Assembly (NCBI GenBank): GCA_003008705.1
Contig: PDUO01000018.1
Span: forward strand, 522,630 to 586,629
Reading direction: 5' to 3'
Length of the DNA stretch: 64,000 nucleotides
Origin: Pezicula radicicola
Lineage: Eukaryota; Ascomycota; Leotiomycetes; Helotiales; Dermateaceae
Every line of letters begins with the position of its first letter. Within the stretch, counting starts at the first letter, position 1. The translations under genes were made by a program, and so were the position numbers. Below, one piece after another: positions 33,035-45,586 of this stretch. A model generated the notes under the pieces. That model made no database searches. It saw only the letters and a program-made list of their open reading frames with translations, and was not told the origin of the DNA.

Positions 33035-35435
33035 TGAAGCTGAATTCAAAATGGATTTGTAGAGGTCGGAGTGTGGTTTAGGGAATGCCTAAACCTGGAG
33101 AATTGAAGAGATGAGGGAGGAAACAAGCCTTGGTGACCCTTTCTTCCTGTTGTGGAATGTTGTTGTGGTGATGGAAAAAGAGTTGGAAGGAGGGAGGAAG
33201 CTGCTTTATTTATGCTTTTCCAGGTTGATTGCAGGTTGGCGCGATATTAGCGTTCCTTCTGTTAATCAACTGTTGCCTGCTCTTTTGGTATAAAAGGTAA
33301 TTTGGCTTAAAATCCTTTCCTTCTACAACTACAAAAACGCATTTCAGTTCAGGGAAATGCCCTAAAACACCATATACTCTGGTAGATAGATATTGCATGA
33401 CCATCCAAATAGATTAGACCATATAGATATAAGATATTAAAGGCCATTGACCCTGTGTCTTTTTGCCCTGACTCTGAAATGCTCTTTGACTGTGATGGGG
33501 GCAAGCTGGCAACCGACTTCGTCAGGGACCCATTCTCACCTCCATACTCAGCATCAATATTTTTGCGGACATCATACATTAAATTCTTTTGTTCTACCAG
33601 AGACTAAGCTGCAGATAATGAAAGGTCAAAGTGTCCTGAGGAGGTGTTGTTCAAAGTGGGCTTCTGGAGGTTCAACCTTGGAGCCCGCAGCACTGTCAAT
33701 TCTTGAGCAACTACAACACCACCCAGAGGCTGTAAGAGCTCTTATAATGCAGAACCAGGTATAGAGACCCTCGAAAGCATATGTTACTTGGCCTTTGACT
33801 AACGGTAAGGAGATCGTAGCAGGCCCCTCGAAATTCTGAAGACCTCCAACCCTCCGTCGTCGCAAACGCGCTCCATAATGCCCACTTCAATACCTACGAC
33901 TACCGAGGATACTAAAGGCAATCTATTCATCCAAGGGACACTTTCAACGCTCGGTGCAAGAAGTTATAGCGGTTACGAAACAACTGCGAGCACTTGGCTA
34001 CAGACCGTCGCTTGGAAAGGCGGCGCAAACTTCTGTTTCTACCAACATGGCCTTGCTATACAGGATATAAACTATATGTTACGACTATTGAATACCCAAG
34101 AGTACAAGATATGTATTTAGAAAGCATAAGGGAACCTGGGAAACCCCAGAGGGTTGGCCTCAAAGGCTTCAGTCACAGGGCGGAACTCTTGTTGAAGCCT
34201 CAGGGTCAGACCTTATGTCCTATACATGGCTACTTGCCACTCTAACCAAATCTAGATAAGTCTACTACCAAGTTCTTATTTTGCTGAGTAGAAAAGAAGG
34301 GTGCTAATCAGCAAGAATGGCACAGGGAAAGGAGCAGTTCTACTACTGGTCCAGTGTCTTAAGACTTCGGTTACGAGGTCATTCGAGAGCCTATAATTGC
34401 CAACAGAAGCTGCATTCTGGTGAACATAGCATCTATACTGGGCGATCCTTCCATTACAGACATACTGGTCTCTATTCGGAGAGGACAGAGCTACACTGGG
34501 TCATAGTACGTGCTTCCAGAGAGCATATGCCCCACGGAAGTGGCTCGCATTGATGCCCCAAAGATGATAGAAGACCATCAAGCATACAAGTGCAGCAGTA
34601 CAATGGCTACTCCAATCTACAGAACTCTACTTGAAAGTGTAGCTAACTTGCTCTGTTGTGATAGTTGGTGAAAGCCTTTGACCTGATTACTGCACGCATA
34701 CAAAGAAGGTCCGCAATCTACTACCCTGATTCCAAATTAGGAGGGACACTACCTTGTTGCCAGAGTTGAACACAAAGTGCCTGATGCAACAAAGGTGTTG
34801 TCAAGTGAGGTGATGTTAACCTTTTCTTAGTGCAGGGCACGGACCATTTCCTCTGGACAAGAAGACGACACTTCACAATCTTGGATTGTCTAAAGAACCC
34901 AAGTAATAACACTCTGCCCTACAAAATCCAACTTTATACGACCCCGAAACATAGTACGAGCATACTTGAATCGAATATCTGGCAGAATGGTTGGGCAACA
35001 CGGGTGTTGAGGACGAGAGACAATACATATGAAGTTAGATCGAGAATTGGAAAGGAGTCTCAATGACAAGAAGATTGGCATATTAAGACTTTGAACCTCT
35101 CTCAATCACTGGGTCAATCTCTATGTTCCGGGCTACAACTTCATAACTAAGAGTCTAATCAGGCCACCATTAGGATCTGACTTTTGCCTCCTAGCGCTGA
35201 TGAGCCCAGTGGGTGATTGAGCCTCAGAGCAGAGAAGCTTGAGGCGTAGTTTGCTCTGTTTGTATAGCCACATGGCAAGCATCTGGAACGAGACACTTCT
35301 GACACAAAGGAAAGTGACACATATATTTTGTTTTACTGAATGGAAGGAAAGAGACTTGTGAGAGCAAGCGTTTCGTCTGTTTGCATCATCACATGGCAAG
35401 TGTGCGAAGTACAACCGTTGTGTGAAAAGTGACAC
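33035..35435. other. Intergenic; no supported gene
   Basis: Upstream side of the helicase gene followed by sequence with short frames on both strands. None has a convincing start, splice pattern or known motif. GC content is closer to that of coding DNA than in the AT-rich islands, so decayed genes are possible. Confidence 0.4.
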
Positions 35436-35657
35436 ATGGCCAAATCTCGGGGTCCGTCTATTCGCCCAACACAACTCACTCAGAGAGGCGAGGCGAAGTA
35501 CCGCAAGGCATCAGTTGCCGCGAGAAAGAAAAAAGAAATCAGCTTGCTGAGCCGAGCAGACGAGATTTTCTATAAGAGACCCAAGGAGCTCCATGACCCT
35601 TGGGCTGACTTGGGGGCCGTTTTGAAGTTGCTGGTACTGCGGATATGCCCTCCTTGA
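35436..35657 (+). pseudogene. MADS-box-like fragment, 73 aa
   Basis: ATG-initiated frame whose residues 14-46 resemble the DNA-contacting half of a MADS/SRF-type domain: a basic stretch (KYRKASVAARKKKE) followed by SLLSRADEIF. The usual continuation of the domain does not follow; instead the frame ends after WADLGAVLKLLVL. It may be a truncated relic of the small MADS-like families found in many ascomycetes, or a chance similarity. No flanking exon was found. Low confidence. Confidence 0.25.
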
Positions 35658-36638
35658 GCGTTCTGAAAGAGACGGAAGCCGTGATCTCGAGGAGAACCGC
35701 TATAATGGCGTCGGCATTCCCTGGATGTCAAGCGACATCTATATAAGTAGCTAAAAGGAGAAGGCATGGAGATAATGGATCCATTAACTGTCTTCACACA
35801 GTCCAGTATTTGCTTGCTGTTGTCCTGCCGTCGCTTGACTAGGTATAATCCCTAGATATAGGATTTCCAAGTCGAAGGCACACATCCCCAATACTGGGAG
35901 ATGTCCATCCTCCCACCGCTTTTGTTTCATATTGAACTCTCTGTAGTGTCGGGAGATAAATAGGTGCTGGATTTGATGGACTGTGGCAAATTTATGCCTG
36001 TTACGCGGGAGTTGACTGGGGGCCCAAGAAAGCGCTGCGAAACTTCCATCTTCTGAATGTATATCACCCTGCGAAGATACCAGCGGACTTACTCAATTAG
36101 CTCAAGGACTCAGAAGGGGATTGAACCGTTACCTGAATACTACCAGGATAAAAGCACCATCGCCGAGCTCGTAAGGCTGTTTCTTGGACAGCTTTCGAAG
36201 CTAATCGCTGAAAGGGCCATAACAAAGATGCATGGGCCGGTCGTGTCAAAGAGATCTCTCAATTGCAACTTTCTTTAGTCCTCTATCATTCAACGCAGGA
36301 TCTGCAGAGCATTTCGAGGTATCGAGCAATTGCTGAATTGCATCCGAGCTGATGCTTTGTTGTATGAAGCTCTGTTTGAGCGGGAAAATTGCGTCCCGAA
36401 CAGGGATTCCCAGGAATGTGGGGTGACAAGAGAGAATGTCGACCTTCGTTGCGCAGCTACGACGATAAGCTACGATTTCGACGACTTTACCTTACCAGCC
36501 CGTGCTGCTGTCAAGAAGCTCCTGGATTAGATGTAGGCTATTGTTGATGTAACGCAAGTAGGTGTAACAACAATGCATTGCATGTTATGCTGACGACGAT
36601 ACTAGCGTTGTTATGACGATGGAACGTTGAGCCAAGAT
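35658..36638. other. Intergenic with short plus-strand frames
   Basis: Two open stretches on the plus strand, 36057-36278 and 36330-36530, have some coding-like composition (ending RAAVKKLLD) but no joined model or recognised family. They could be relic exons. No other feature is seen. Confidence 0.3.
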
Positions 36639-37098
36639 CTATGAATCGAGATAGTCTTGGGTGCTTGGTGTTGTGGAGGGAAGCCCGTTACCGTCAACGA
36701 AGTCGTGGTCATTCGTCTCTTCGTTCACTGCTTGCCACGAGGTTGGTTGCCTACCTACGAGCTGTTGCCTGATCTGCGTGGTGTCCGATGTTGTGAAGGT
36801 TGATTTGGCGCAAGGCAGGTGAACGGTAGAGTTTATACCGTCCTTCGTCAGGCTATGGGATTGAAATATATCTCTTCTACATGTCATTTCCAGCAAGATG
36901 AGAATATTGTCTGAGAGATTAGTCTAGAGATGTATAACTTACTTTTTATTGGGTCATAAAGGTTGACTGAGCTATCATTCGACCAAGCATCAACGACTTT
37001 GTCGACAGTTGTTAGCAGGGTTTGGTGGAGATTATGTTTTGACGTTCAGGAATGGAAGGGTATTGCAATGACGACGGCGGCTTAGAAGATGAAGCCAT
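36639..37098 (-). CDS. Putative small spliced gene of unknown function
   Basis: Tentative minus-strand model. The ATG at 37098 begins MASSSKPPSSLQYPSIPER. A middle exon reads VVDAWSNDSSVNLYDPIK and ends at a GTAAGT donor near 36943. The intron contains a branch-like GACTAATC and ends CTCTCAG. The last exon is open to the stop at 36639 (ends STQDYLDS). The first junction is weak (a GTCAAA donor, with TGCTAACA then AAAG), so the 5' part is uncertain. Otherwise the TAA after TKPC would break the frame. No domain is recognised. It may be a small hypothetical gene or a relic. Confidence 0.28.
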
Positions 37099-38790
37099 CA
37101 ATTTGTCCAACAGAATTCTTTAGTACCGGCTTAATCAAGAACGCTTGTCCGCTCATGCGGGGTGGTAGGCATTTATGAGCACAGAGGTGGTGGTCAGTGT
37201 GGTGGCTGGTTGTGGAGTTAATGTCGGATATGATGAGCATGACCTGTAGATATGGTTATCAAAAGTTGGGTCTTGTCAGTTAAGTGTGGAGTTGGTGGAA
37301 GATTTTATTCTCCAATTACAAGCAACGAGACGGGGGGAACTAGTGTTGCCGTGGCGATCTGCCTTCGTTTTCATCAACTAGATAGTGAGTATTGTGGTGT
37401 TCCGTTGCCTAGCGATCTTGCTGTTGCGCCCTTATATCTTAGTACATTACCAGCACTCAGATCTCCGGCATTTTATAATGGTCGTACAAAAGCATCCACT
37501 TTCCTGTATACTTGGAATTCCAAGGAGACAGATGTGTAAGTACAGGCAAGTAATATTACCTAGGTCTCAAACATAGGATATTTCGAATCTAATAAGGTCA
37601 TTTACAAACTCACCCAGGAATCCAGAAATTATAAATACTTCTATCTCCGGGACAAAGAAGATATGCAAGACTGTACATCGAGTATAAAAGGTACTTGAAC
37701 CAAAGCATACACATCATGACCTATGAATGAAATAAGAGTAGAAAACGGTTGACTTATATATATGGACAGATTATCTAGTCCTCCTTACATATTCAGAGAC
37801 TGCAGATTGTATACACAGAAAGAAGTCTCTTTTGAGTGGCAAAACCATTAGTACCGTAGTCCCTAGCCCAATCTAAGTCATTCGACTAAATGTATCCAAA
37901 CTAGGGTACATCATTAGTACCCTTCTCCTCTCATTTTCAACCTATGCAAAGTCAAAGACGAAGGACAAACCCTCCTAGTCTCTCTCTTACCTACAGGTTT
38001 TCATTCTATAAACCACTGGATTTGGTTTACATTCACTTCAAATATGAGTGTAAGATATCTAAAGATCTACTTTATAGATACTAACTCAAAATACCTCCAT
38101 ATTCATTCTATAACATACTGGATTAATTACCAGTTATCATCTCAGCTTACTTACCATAAACATTGAATGGACTCTTCAAGATAAGGTAGGTAGGCAATTT
38201 GCGTGATACACATAATCAGAGATTATGAAGAGAAGATATAGCAAGGATGATATTGATATCTTTTTAATTAACTTCAACTAAATAGAAAGAGTTGAGTTTG
38301 TGAGGTGGAATCAATATACGATTCGTTAAGGTAGTCAGTTTCTGTCGATAGGATGTTAACTCTAATAACTAAATAGAGACTCATTGGGGCTTTAGATGAC
38401 TACTAGAATTTTGAATATTAAAGATTTTCTACTATGCTTATAGTTATCCGATTTGAAGATGTCCTCAAACAAACATGGAAACTAGGTCGGTCTGTATCTG
38501 GATTTTACTTACACTGAGATGTCCCAAAGACTAAGGCTTACTAATACTACTAGCTCACGGAGAGAAGCTGGGGACTTAGGCGAAGGAGTGAATGGGGGAT
38601 TAATATTAGGTTCATGGAAAGACACAATGTTTAGGAAACAAGGCCGATCAAATTGCTCAAAAAGTGAGGTTGCATTATTCTTTATAGAGTGGACTCTGTA
38701 TAACTCTTAAACGCCAGCTCTGTGCCTTTTAGACATCCATATCTAATCCGAAGCGAGCATTATAAAATGTACATAAAAATACAAGTCTAC
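37099..38790. other. Intergenic, AT-rich toward the right
   Basis: No supported gene. Positions 37.6-38.7 kb are AT-rich with stops in all frames. The last ~80 nt are the expected 3'UTR of the ABC1 kinase gene. Confidence 0.45.
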
Positions 38791-40982
38791 CTAACCTTCA
38801 AACACCGAGTGCTGCAATTCAACACCAAACTGATCTTTGGCAATAAATCTCATCTGCTTCTCGATATCGTCCTCCATTCCGTCGCCAAATCCTAGCCATT
38901 GTCGAACCTTGGAGGTATAAAATACTACATCACTGCTCAACAATACAAATCTGAATAAGAGGTGCTTGAATCCGTTTTTAAATCTCTCCCCGAAGCTTAG
39001 ATCTTTACTATCAACAAGACTTCGGGACGCCCATGAACCGGTCATTTTGATACGGTTGACAGGTGAGCCGAGGAATTGATTGTTTCCCTGCACGATACGC
39101 ATGTTGCGACCAATGAAGAGCAGTTCTCGGGGGAAATTCTCTTCTTCAGAAAGAACGTCACGGATTCCTTGACGCATTCTTTGCTGGACTTCGAAATGGC
39201 GTTCAGCAGCCGTTCCCCCCTTCAACTCTCCTGTGATTCGTTCCTTGGTGCTGCTATCCCCACCCTCATATGGACGCATCAAGGTGGCAGAAGCGAAGAG
39301 GTCAGGGGCCTTTACACCCCAGGCACTTGTGATTTCGCTGAGAGTTTGATTGTCGAATGTCATGATTGCTTTCCAGAACTGGCAGTATTGATGGCGGAAC
39401 TTAGGTGTCATATTTACATAGAGTCCGTGGTCGATAAGCACAAGTTCCGCATGGCCATTAGGTTTGCGGCGGATGAAAATATTGCCTGGATGTGGATCGC
39501 AGTGTACTACGCCCCAAAGAAACATTTGAGCAGAGAATAAATCGACCATGGTGGTCATTACCTCCTTCAGACTGAGACCAAGACCACCTTTTCCGGTTTT
39601 ACCTTTCCATTCATTCCTTTCGGGCTTGAGAAGCTCGGCACGGTTGGGCCCAGAAAGAGTTGGAGAATCTGGTACTGACAGAGGCACGCCATTAGCCCCA
39701 GGAGAGCCATTTCCATAGCCACCGCGCCATGGTGCCGACAACGCTTCTTTGTCCCAGAGTCGAACCCCTTCGATCCATTCCGTTGTCATTATCCGTTTTG
39801 AAGACAAGTCCCTGTAGACTTTGGGGATATATACACGTCCCCGAAGTCGTGGTTCGCTGGCGACGAGTTCCGACATTTTCTCCGAGTTATTGGCTTCATT
39901 TACAAAATCCGTTTCTAACATTAGACGTTCCGTGATATACGGCACAAGACTGTACAGTGGAAGATCAAACCAGTAAGTATAAACTTTCATCACAACCCTG
40001 GTGGATTATGTTAGTATGTCACAGTATTAATAATTGAGGCAAGACGCACTTGAATGCCCAGAGATCCCAGCCGACTTGATGGGCAATCTCTCTCTTCTGC
40101 ACCTTGACTGCGACTTCTCTCCCGTCTGATAATCGTGCCCAATGTACTTGTGCAACAGAAGCTGAAGCTCGAGCTCTTCTCTCCATAACTCCTTTTCCAG
40201 GTTCGTTACGGAAGCTGACTCCAAAAACTTCCTCGGGGCTCTTGCCACCAAAGTCTTCCCGAATAACTTTCTCAACATCTTTCCATTCGTTTTGTGGAGC
40301 GTCATCAAACATTCGCGCGAACATTTTCTGGAATTCTGGAGGGAGCACAGCGCTCTGCATTGCAATTGCCTGGCCAATCTACGTATTCAATTTTTAGTGG
40401 TCGGGTATTCTATTTCTAAAGGCGTAAACTATATACCTTCAAGTATAAGCCCCCATTCTGATGCAGAAGATTAAACATTCTCTCAGCATTTCGTCTATGC
40501 AGGTCTTCAATCGTTCCTACAAAAGGGCGAGGTCTAAAATTGAGCTTATAGTCCGCCGCTACGAAAATTCCGAGACCAAATGTTCGAAGGGACCGAGTAA
40601 TTGAGGATGCATAGAGCTGCGTATCTATGAGGTATAGTACACCTGTCACTACAGAGACATAGAATAATCTTCGACCCCATTTCTGCAATCGAGGATAGTA
40701 TTTCGCAGGCTTTGCTTTTCCCAACGAGGCGGGCGAAGGAGGCACAAATGGCTGGAACCTCTGCTGTATCGAACGCCGCACTACCTTGGGTAGAACATGT
40801 CGACTTCGCGATGGCTGTGAGAGTCGCGACGTAGGAAGCGGTCGTGTGCTATGGATGGAGCGACTCGTCGCGTGGGGGAAGATCGGGAGGGACCCTTTCT
40901 TCCATGACAATGAAGAGAACGGCAGAGACGTACTATCTGTCCGCATGCATCGGGAGCCTAGTCCTGCGATACGCAGTGACAT
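38791..40982 (-). CDS. ABC1/ADCK/UbiB-family atypical kinase, mitochondrial
   Basis: 693-residue protein of the ABC1/UbiB atypical kinase family, likely in the mitochondrial inner membrane and linked to coenzyme Q or lipid homeostasis like yeast MCP2/Cqd proteins. Exons are 40982-40437, 40378-40050 and 39997-38791. Introns start GTATAT and GTGCGT. The N-terminus is Arg/Ser-rich and lacks acidic residues, as a presequence would (RSIHSTRPLPTSRLS). A membrane segment follows (LFYVSVVTGVLYLIDTQLY). The family KxGQ motif spans intron 1 (YLK|IGQAIAMQ). The Ala-rich loop is RASASVAQVH (about residue 250), followed by the lysine strand VAVKVQK. The catalytic and metal sites are HCDPHPGN and LIDHGL. 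A Pro/Gly-rich insert precedes them. Which yeast paralogue it matches was not resolved. Confidence 0.93.
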
Positions 40983-43180
40983 AGCTACGAAGAAGGGAAC
41001 GAGTTGAAGACAAGAGAAGATGAAGTTGAAAGACGACCCTGAAATATCGTCATAGAACTGATGGAAAAATCTCGCTTACCGCAGATTTCTGTTATCTAAA
41101 CTCCGGAGGCACAGCATAAGCCCTATTCTCGGGGCCGACAAACTCGCCGTGCACCAAAGCCGTTGTCGCTCACGTTGTTCAGAAGTACAGTACAGACAGA
41201 CATTCTCGCCTATAACTTATGAGGTCCTGGAGAAATGAAAAGGGTCACGGAGAATTATGTTTACGATATGATCTCCTCTCCTGAGATCTGTGTGCAAGAT
41301 GTCCCGCACTGCGGTAACCAAATTATGGCTCGCCTCGATACGAACCTTGCTGCAAATCGTGCGCTGAAACCTGTGTCAAGTTGAGGTAGAGAGAGGGGTC
41401 CACTGATCCACAGGGACGCGAGACGCTATTAATATCGCTTGAGGGAAGTTGACTGTCAGTCTGTCACTCGTCCAAGGCATCATTATTGCTCTTGCTCACG
41501 GTACTTACGCGGTACTTGTGTATTCATTGTATTGCTAGGCCGAGTACTTATTTGCTTTTCGGCGGAGCTTGAAAACCACGAGAACGTATGATACGAACGA
41601 TATAGACACTGTACCTGGGCAGCGGGCACGGCCCACAGAGCATATCCTGGAAGCTCTAGACGCTATCACGCAGCCTCTTCCGGAGCTGTCAAGCATAAGC
41701 CTCAAGGATACTAGATGATCCAGTAGCGTTGATTGGCCCGAATCTCCCATGGTGCAGGGCAACTCCTCATGCTCACACTTTATGATAGCCAGCAGGATCC
41801 CGGCAATACCATCATCTCAAAACAGTTACGAGAGTCGTCACCGGAACAGTACTCATGATGACTTCAGAAATCCTACTTGTGCAAGTGCAAGTACCAGTCC
41901 AGTATCTTAAAGTAGTGATGACATCGTAGTGAGACCAGATGCAGCTTGTCAGGAATAGCTCTACTTACAGGACTGCATTATTGTTAGCCTTGCGAATAGC
42001 TTGAGACTACGATAGACTTTGGTACTTGTACTGTATGAATGCTTTCGTAGACATTGTATGAGATCATGAAAAAGAGACGGACGGACGAACCAGTCCCAAT
42101 AGAAACCCGGAGACAATCAGTAGATATTTGTACCTGGGAAGAGCTGTGGCGCGAAGTGTTACGAAGTGAAATTGGGCGACAAGCTTCGCGTTTTGTTGCA
42201 TTTGTTACATCATTTGACTCCCTTTGACTTTGATTGGAAAGTTAGAGGCTCTCCTCGGCATCGAGACCATAATCCAAGACCAAAGCGAGAGTCATCGCCT
42301 GTGCATCTAGGCAATTCAGGTACGAGGCAGCCTTATCGTCGCCATTGCCATTATTATTCCCACTGCCATAGTGAAAGTGTTGGTACATACTTGCATACTT
42401 GCAAAATATTCTTAGCACGACAGACACTCTGAGCGAGAGAGGAAACATCATCAGTGGGGCTGTGTAAAGCTGGGCGGCCAGAGACATTGGAGCAAAAGTG
42501 GAGGCGAATCAATTTGCGAGACAGGAGACACCACCACCACTCTGTTGCACGGGGTCGAGGCGAGTCGAGCCCTTCTCTTGTTCAACCTCCACTAGACAAC
42601 GCCATCGACAACAACCTATCGTTCATTATTGTCCTACCTTCCACCACAACGACTAAATTCTCCGGCTAACAACTGTTTAACTTTCGACTACGCCTTCGCT
42701 TCTTTTGGGCCCTCGCTGGATGCTTGATTGTCCATCTACTTTCCTTAAAATACGAGCCCGAAAGGAAGAGGCTGGGTCGAGAACTAGAGGCCAATTGGGA
42801 GCCCACGAATCCCATACTGTACAGCCTAGTTCCGTCACTTGCAGCAGCCCCCCGCCAGCTTTCCCAGAAAGATCCCCAATAATCTTGGTCTTGGTTCAAG
42901 AGCAGGATCTCTCGTTGCAACGACACATGATTCCTCTTTTATCACGATAGACGATCTCCCGATATCGACAACGGTTTACGCTGATGGATGCGACAGCAAC
43001 AGAGAGGTCACCACAGCAATTGTAGATGCAATTCCCAATCCGAGACCAAACCACATTCCTATTGCTCGTCGTCGTCGTCGCAACATCCTGTCGCGATTCG
43101 CACCCTTCCTCGACACGCCGCGTCGTAAAGACGCTGGCGAACAACAGCCTCGCTGATAGGGAGACCTTGATCCAACCGCG
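40983..43180. other. Divergent intergenic region between the ABC1 kinase and palI
   Basis: About 2.2 kb between divergent genes, holding both promoters. The 42.1-43.18 kb part is GC-richer with overlapping frames on both strands, probably a long palI 5'UTR. A CGT trinucleotide run (CGTCGTCGTCGTCG) lies near 43066. No separate gene is supported. Confidence 0.45.
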
Positions 43181-45586
43181 ATGTTGAGACCGGCGACACC
43201 TCTGACGGTGCTGTTGTTCGCAGCATTCGCCTTGCTACTTATATCGGTCATCTCAACCCCCGTAATAAAGACAATTCCGCTGGCATCATTTGGAGGAGTG
43301 GATTTTGGAGTTTTTGGTTTTTGTCAAGGGTCAAAATGCAGCAATATCGAGATTGGGTATAACACTGGTGAGTGCAATTGGCATTGCAAGATTTAGCTAC
43401 TGCTGCAAAAATCAAGCCGTTGCGGGCTGTCCGTAGCCATGTCAATACATCTACTAACATGCGTCCTTACAATAGCCTCCCTTTTCACCGATACACAAGC
43501 TGCAAGCTTCGATCTTCCGACGTCAACGAGAACTACATTGTCCGCCATCTTAATCGTGCACCCGATTGCAGCTCTTTTCACACTGGTCATGTTGATCCTC
43601 TCAGCATCAGCTCACTTTCATGCACCTTCACATTCACCTCGGTATTTGCTAGGCATATTTATCTTGAGTATCTTGACACTGGTCCTTGCGCTTCTCTCGT
43701 TTTTGATCGATGTGCTACTTTTTGTTCCACATATGGCTTGGGGATCCTACCTTGTACTTGCCGCAACGGTTCTCATTGCAGCAAGTGGAATTGTGTCCTG
43801 CGCAATGCGACGAACATTAGTCAGCCGAAAGGCACGAAAACGCCGTATCGCTGAAAATGCAGAGATGAACGGGGAGAATTTTTACAATCGTGAGAGGGGA
43901 GGGGCTGATCCTACTCTACCAACTGCGGGCACAATTGGCGGTACAACTACTTTGGTTACTGGTGAGCTGGGAGCTGAAAAGCCGTCTTTTGCCACTTTTG
44001 AAACAAATAAGAAGCCTCCTAGCGAAAGTGACGAGCGGATACCATTGACAGCAAGGTCATTAGAAAGATCGCCAAACAGTGTACCACTGCAACCAATGGC
44101 TAGCACGAATCAAAGGAGTGGGAGCCCTCCAAGAGACCAATATGGTAACGTCATGCCAGTACCACCGCCTGGAGCTTATGGGATGCGGAGTCGTGATCCC
44201 TCAGCTGACCCAGGAGTACGAAGACAATATTCCGATAATTCCATGAACAGAGGAGGAAGAGGTGGAGCTCCTCCAGGCTACAGGGGTAGAGGTGGTTATC
44301 CTCCAAATAGGGGCGGATATGGAGGACCACCACGAGGTGGTTACGGGCCTCCAAATGGTCCAAATCGTGGCGGATATGGACCACCAAGAGGAGGCTATGG
44401 GCCTGGTCCAAACAGAGGCGGATATGGACCGCCGCGGGGTGGTTATGGCACAGGATATGGAGGCCCAGGAGGCATGAACGACGGAATGGCTATGGGTGCA
44501 GGAGGTATGATGAGAGGAGGCAGAGGACCTCCACCGAATTATGCTGCACCACAGAACGGACGAGGCTATGCCAGAGATCCTTCTCCCGGGGGTCGCGGAT
44601 ATGACCCATACGGCTCGCCCCCAAATACAGCACCATCTCAATATGGTCGAGATCCGGGCGGGTATGTAGCATATCCTGGAGGTGATGATGATGCTCGTAG
44701 TAGCCTTCCACGTGCCGAATCACCACCACCGTTACCAAGTCTCGATACAGACGCCGGGCCTGTTGGACAAGCTGTAGAAATGGATGCAACAACAGGTAGC
44801 CCCTCGCACGCTCCCAGAGGCTTTGGCCAATTTGGAAATATAAGGGAAAGTGACGGGGATGTTGCCGGAATGGTCGGTCTTCAACAACAGAAAAGCAAGC
44901 TACCTCGCGAGACTCTCACGAGCGAGACGAGTAGATACAGCTCAGACGAGTAAGTATCTTCTGGAACCCATTGGCATGTTGCATTTTCTAACATCTGCAG
45001 ACCGTATGTACCACCGCGTGCCGCATGGGGTGACCATGGTCCGCCAGGTAGAGGAGGTTCTCCGATGGGAAGAGGCGGGTCTCCGTTAAACCCAACACCT
45101 CAACCTGCTGAACTTCCAAGTCCCCACAAACGGACAGGATCGGACAACTACTTCGAGGATGTCGACCCTCGCTTCGCCACGCAAACTCCCCTTGACCCCA
45201 GCCATCCTTCGCTCATTCCAGGAGCCTTGAAGCCTGCACCACCAAGTCTTCGTCTTGCTGACATGGATGGCAATAATTCGTATGAAGACATCCAAGATGG
45301 AGCTCGTAGCCCTGCAGAGTCAGATAGGTCAAACTTCACATCTGTGTCACAGCGCGGAATTAACCCAAGGTGGAATGGTGGCCCTGGGTATGGCGGCGGC
45401 GGCGGACCTATGCCCCAGCGGAGACCTGTTCCACCAAGGCAGAATGACATGGCACTTTTGAGCTCGAACCCGGACTTTGAGTTACCCGTGGGTAGAGGAG
45501 GAAGAGGCCCAAGGAACGGAAACTCCCCCCCGAGAACCAACACAGGAATGATACCACAAGGTCCCTACCCAGGTGGAGCGATGTAA
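43181..45586 (+). CDS. palI: pH-response regulator PalI/RIM9 (SUR7/PalI family)
   Basis: Plasma-membrane component of the Pal/Rim ambient-pH sensing pathway, working with PalH to activate PacC signalling under alkaline conditions. Exons are 43181-43367, 43476-44949 and 45001-45586, giving 748 residues. Intron 1 starts GTGAGT and has the branch TACTAAC; intron 2 starts GTAAGT. There are four membrane spans: an N-terminal signal-anchor (TVLLFAAFALLLISVIS) and three after intron 1 (ILIVHPIAALFTLVMLIL; GIFILSILTLVLALLSFLID; YLVLAATVLIAASGIVS). The ectodomain has FGFCQGSKC. The long cytosolic tail (from about residue 180) is low-complexity with a Gly/Pro/Arg/Tyr repeat zone (RGGYGPP-type units at about 44260-44480) and ends in Pro/Gly-rich sequence. 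Length and layout match PalI of other filamentous ascomycetes. Confidence 0.95.

Noticed and set aside
42166..43156. Several overlapping frames on both strands upstream of palI
   Set aside because: Frames overlap in all directions, are low-complexity or Arg-rich, and fit a long GC-rich 5'UTR or promoter better than a gene.
44151..44792. Long minus-strand frames opposite the palI tail
   Set aside because: They mirror the repetitive RGGYGPP coding sequence; their His/Ile/Ser-rich composition is a frame artefact.
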